Positions 62,801-64,000 of a stretch of 64,000 nt of DNA are shown here, piece by piece. Position 1 is the stretch's first letter, and every line of letters starts with the position of its first letter. The position numbers were made by a program, and so were the translations under genes. Source of the stretch: Mimachlamys varia. Its lineage: Eukaryota; Mollusca; Bivalvia; Pectinida; Pectinidae. Below the pieces are notes generated by a model that saw only the letters and a program-made list of their open reading frames with translations, ran no database searches and had not been told where the DNA came from. The stretch covers positions 34,787,426-34,851,425 of the forward strand of contig OX392534.1 of NCBI GenBank assembly GCA_947623455.1. Reading direction: 5' to 3'.

Positions 62801-63272
62801 ACGGTTTTGTTAACGCTTCGTTATTCTCTAATTTGTTCTTTTTTTAAATCATTAATTGATCACAGGAGCAATTGTATATTGCCTTATTTCAAAGTCTGTT
62901 TCTTCCATTCTGAAACAATTCAGTATATATTAACTTCCAATACGGATAAACGAAGATTTCGCCTTGCATAACGCTTTGTGCTTTTTGGATCGTTTACAAT
63001 CTGTGACGTGCATTGTTCGTTTACTTGGATCATTATATTAATTACATTGTTTATAGGACAAAAACATATAGTACAAAGACAAAACTATATTTTGAAAGAC
63101 TAAAGCGTAAAACTTTATTGCTAATCCTCGTACGATTCATGATATCAGCGATTTCTTTTTTTCTTTTTCTTGAAGGTGCTCTGTCAATCCACCAGGAACG
63201 CCTACCTTGCAGAGATAGAAAATGATCAGGAGAATCGTTTTTTAAAGACAGAGCTGCATCAAACCGCAAAAG
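59895..63272 (+). CDS. Secreted C-type lectin, first three exons (partial gene)
   Basis: Exons: 59895-60102, 61681-61775 and 63176-63272, joined in phase 1 and phase 0; the third ends in phase 1 and must continue past 63272. Exon 1 gives a signal peptide (MEFLFMVCVWLQIY) and a charged helical neck (about 33-69, with AEADKARRQYEEIVSFL) that may form a coiled coil. Exon 2 opens the lectin domain with CESGWVYHDNNCYLIS and STWHEA. Exon 3 continues with LCQSTRNAYLAEIEND and ENRFLKTEL. This is the first half of a C-type lectin domain with its Cys and WxxA pattern. The sugar- and calcium-binding loop (EPN/QPD, WND) is not reached, so specificity is unknown. An in-frame ATG at 59844 is an alternative start. 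A miniature LTR array lies in intron 1. The missing exons are probably beyond the window edge. Confidence 0.8.
60388..60836. mobile_element. MITE-like element with TIRs, about 450 bp
   Basis: The left end CAAGTACCGTAATTTCCTGC and the inverted right end (minus strand CAAGTAAATACGTAATATCC) form imperfect terminal inverted repeats of about 33 bases. The inside is AT-rich with several GCCCGC motifs and no open frame. It sits in intron 1 of the lectin gene. Confidence 0.6.
60881..61541 (-). mobile_element. Tandem miniature LTR element (TRIM-like): three LTRs, two internal segments
   Basis: Three direct repeats of exactly 149 bp (60881-61029, 61137-61285, 61393-61541) are separated by two 107-bp segments (61030-61136, 61286-61392), period 256. 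On the minus strand each repeat begins TGTAAC and ends GTTACA, the TG...CA ends of an LTR. Two bases after each LTR comes TGGCGCCCACGTAGGGAC, which resembles a primer-binding site for a lysine-type tRNA. Each internal segment ends in a purine tract, GGAGGGGGAGTA, directly before the next LTR. No coding capacity is present, so the element is non-autonomous. The LTR also contains a tRNA-like stretch with A-box (TAGCTCGATCGGTTGAG) and B-box (GGTTCGACTCC). Target duplications are not evident. Confidence 0.75.
62030..62480. other. Intronic DNA of the lectin gene, nothing recognised
   Basis: AT-rich sequence between lectin exons 2 and 3 before an R copy. Confidence 0.4.
62490..62835 (+). mobile_element. 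R retroelement 3' part, plus strand
   Basis: It runs from GGTCGGCATCTAGATCTCAT through GGTGTCGTCGATGAAGCAGA to ACGCTTCGTTATTCTCT and lies in intron 2 of the lectin gene. Confidence 0.75.
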
Positions 63273-63734
63273 GTTTGTGACTTTTAATTACTTTTTAATA
63301 CAATTTATTTAGTACCTACAGGGACAAAAGAAACTGGTTTGGCCTCGCTCCACTGAGCGACCGATATCATTTTCTGCAGCTAGTTCGCCGAAAGGACCTA
63401 TGGCGTGGGGCGTTTGATCAGTATATATACAATTTACAAAGAATGACTTATCAATTAAACTTCACGAAATAGACCATAAAGAGCAAACCTCGATCATCGG
63501 AAATCTACCTTCACGCCCAGGACAATCAGAGATAAGCACCAGAAACCAGTATCCAGAAGCGAGACGTTCGTTATTCGTACATGTCTATAACTTCTGAAGT
63601 GACGTGACCGCTGTCTACTCTATTTATTATTATTGTTATTGCTTTTAACTTTAACAACTAAAACTCCAAATTTTTAGAATATTTTATTAGTTCCTAGCAG
63701 CAATATAAAATTATGTTTTACAACCAACATCAGT

Positions 63735-64000
63735 AACCAGAAGAAACAGAAGACGCTTAATCTTCCGGAACACCAAGGACCGGTTGTTCAAGGGGTGATA
63801 AGCTTAATCACTATTTAACATTTTTCAAACTTTATTTATTCTGTCAGTGAACCAAGTAAAATCTTAAAATTATGCATGTCAATTAGCACTGTTAGATATT
63901 TGATATCTTCGAAATTGTAACTGAATCTATGGTTTCATTTTAAAGTTACAGGATACTGTTCGGATTATGGTTTTATTGACGCTTTGGTATTCTCTAACTA
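63735..64000 (+). mobile_element. R retroelement 3' end interrupted by a truncated MITE D
   Basis: R sequence (AGAAGACGCTTAATCTTCCG, GGAACACC) is followed by MITE D from about 63780 to 63953, then R resumes at GTTCGGATTATGG and ends GCTTTGGTATTCTCT. The right end of the MITE and part of R are deleted. Confidence 0.7.

Noticed and set aside
63322..63480. Possible fourth exon of the C-type lectin (frame with RNWFGLAPLSD)
   Set aside because: The phase required from exon 3 gives a stop after 11 codons, and the sequence lacks lectin landmarks.

Overview
The window is nuclear DNA of an animal, most likely a lophotrochozoan and probably a bivalve mollusc. It is AT-rich, its genes are interrupted by GT-AG introns, and it is crowded with transposon debris. 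The mollusc call is inference from gene content (divergent Notch-ligand-like, fibrinogen-related, C-type lectin and chitin-binding proteins) and repeat character; the sequence does not name the species. Nothing bacterial, organellar or CRISPR-like was seen. Five protein genes can be assembled exon by exon with matching splice phases. None appears as one open reading frame, except that the EGF array of the second-largest span is a single large exon. 

Layout: 4324-9208 (-) holds a two-exon gene for a 95-residue secreted chitin-binding type-2 protein. 13757-21685 (+) holds an eight-exon DNase I family nuclease of 291 residues with all recognised catalytic residues. 23271-23800 (+) is a dead Jockey/CR1-like reverse transcriptase. 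27354-36488 (-) holds a nine-exon, 1091-residue membrane protein with the layout of a Delta/Serrate/Jagged ligand: signal peptide, MNNL-like region, eroded DSL domain, 18 EGF repeats, stalk, one membrane helix and a short tail. 41779-49640 (+) holds a three-exon secreted protein of 345 residues (PAN/apple-like, small Cys-rich module, fibrinogen-related domain). A decayed copy of its first exon lies at about 54000-54226. 59895-63272 (+) is the start of a secreted C-type lectin that is not finished inside the window. 

Most of the rest is repeats. One retroelement family (called R here; a Penelope-like or other target-primed element is likely) is present about 20 times in both orientations. Most copies keep only the 3' end; a few keep broken reverse transcriptase. 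MITE-like families A, B, C and D, tRNA-derived SINEs, foldback elements, satellites and a GAA-tailed retrotransposon end fill the other gaps. Two MITE families are nested inside R copies, which gives a relative insertion order. The most unusual element is a tandem array at 60881-61541: three 149-bp direct repeats with TG...CA ends separated by two 107-bp inserts that carry a primer-binding-site-like and a polypurine-like tract. It reads as a miniature LTR element (TRIM) whose LTR contains a tRNA-like sequence. 

The five genes do not form one pathway. Three encode probable secreted recognition or defence-type proteins (fibrinogen-related, C-type lectin, chitin-binding), one a secreted or lysosomal nuclease, and one a cell-surface Notch-ligand-like receptor partner.
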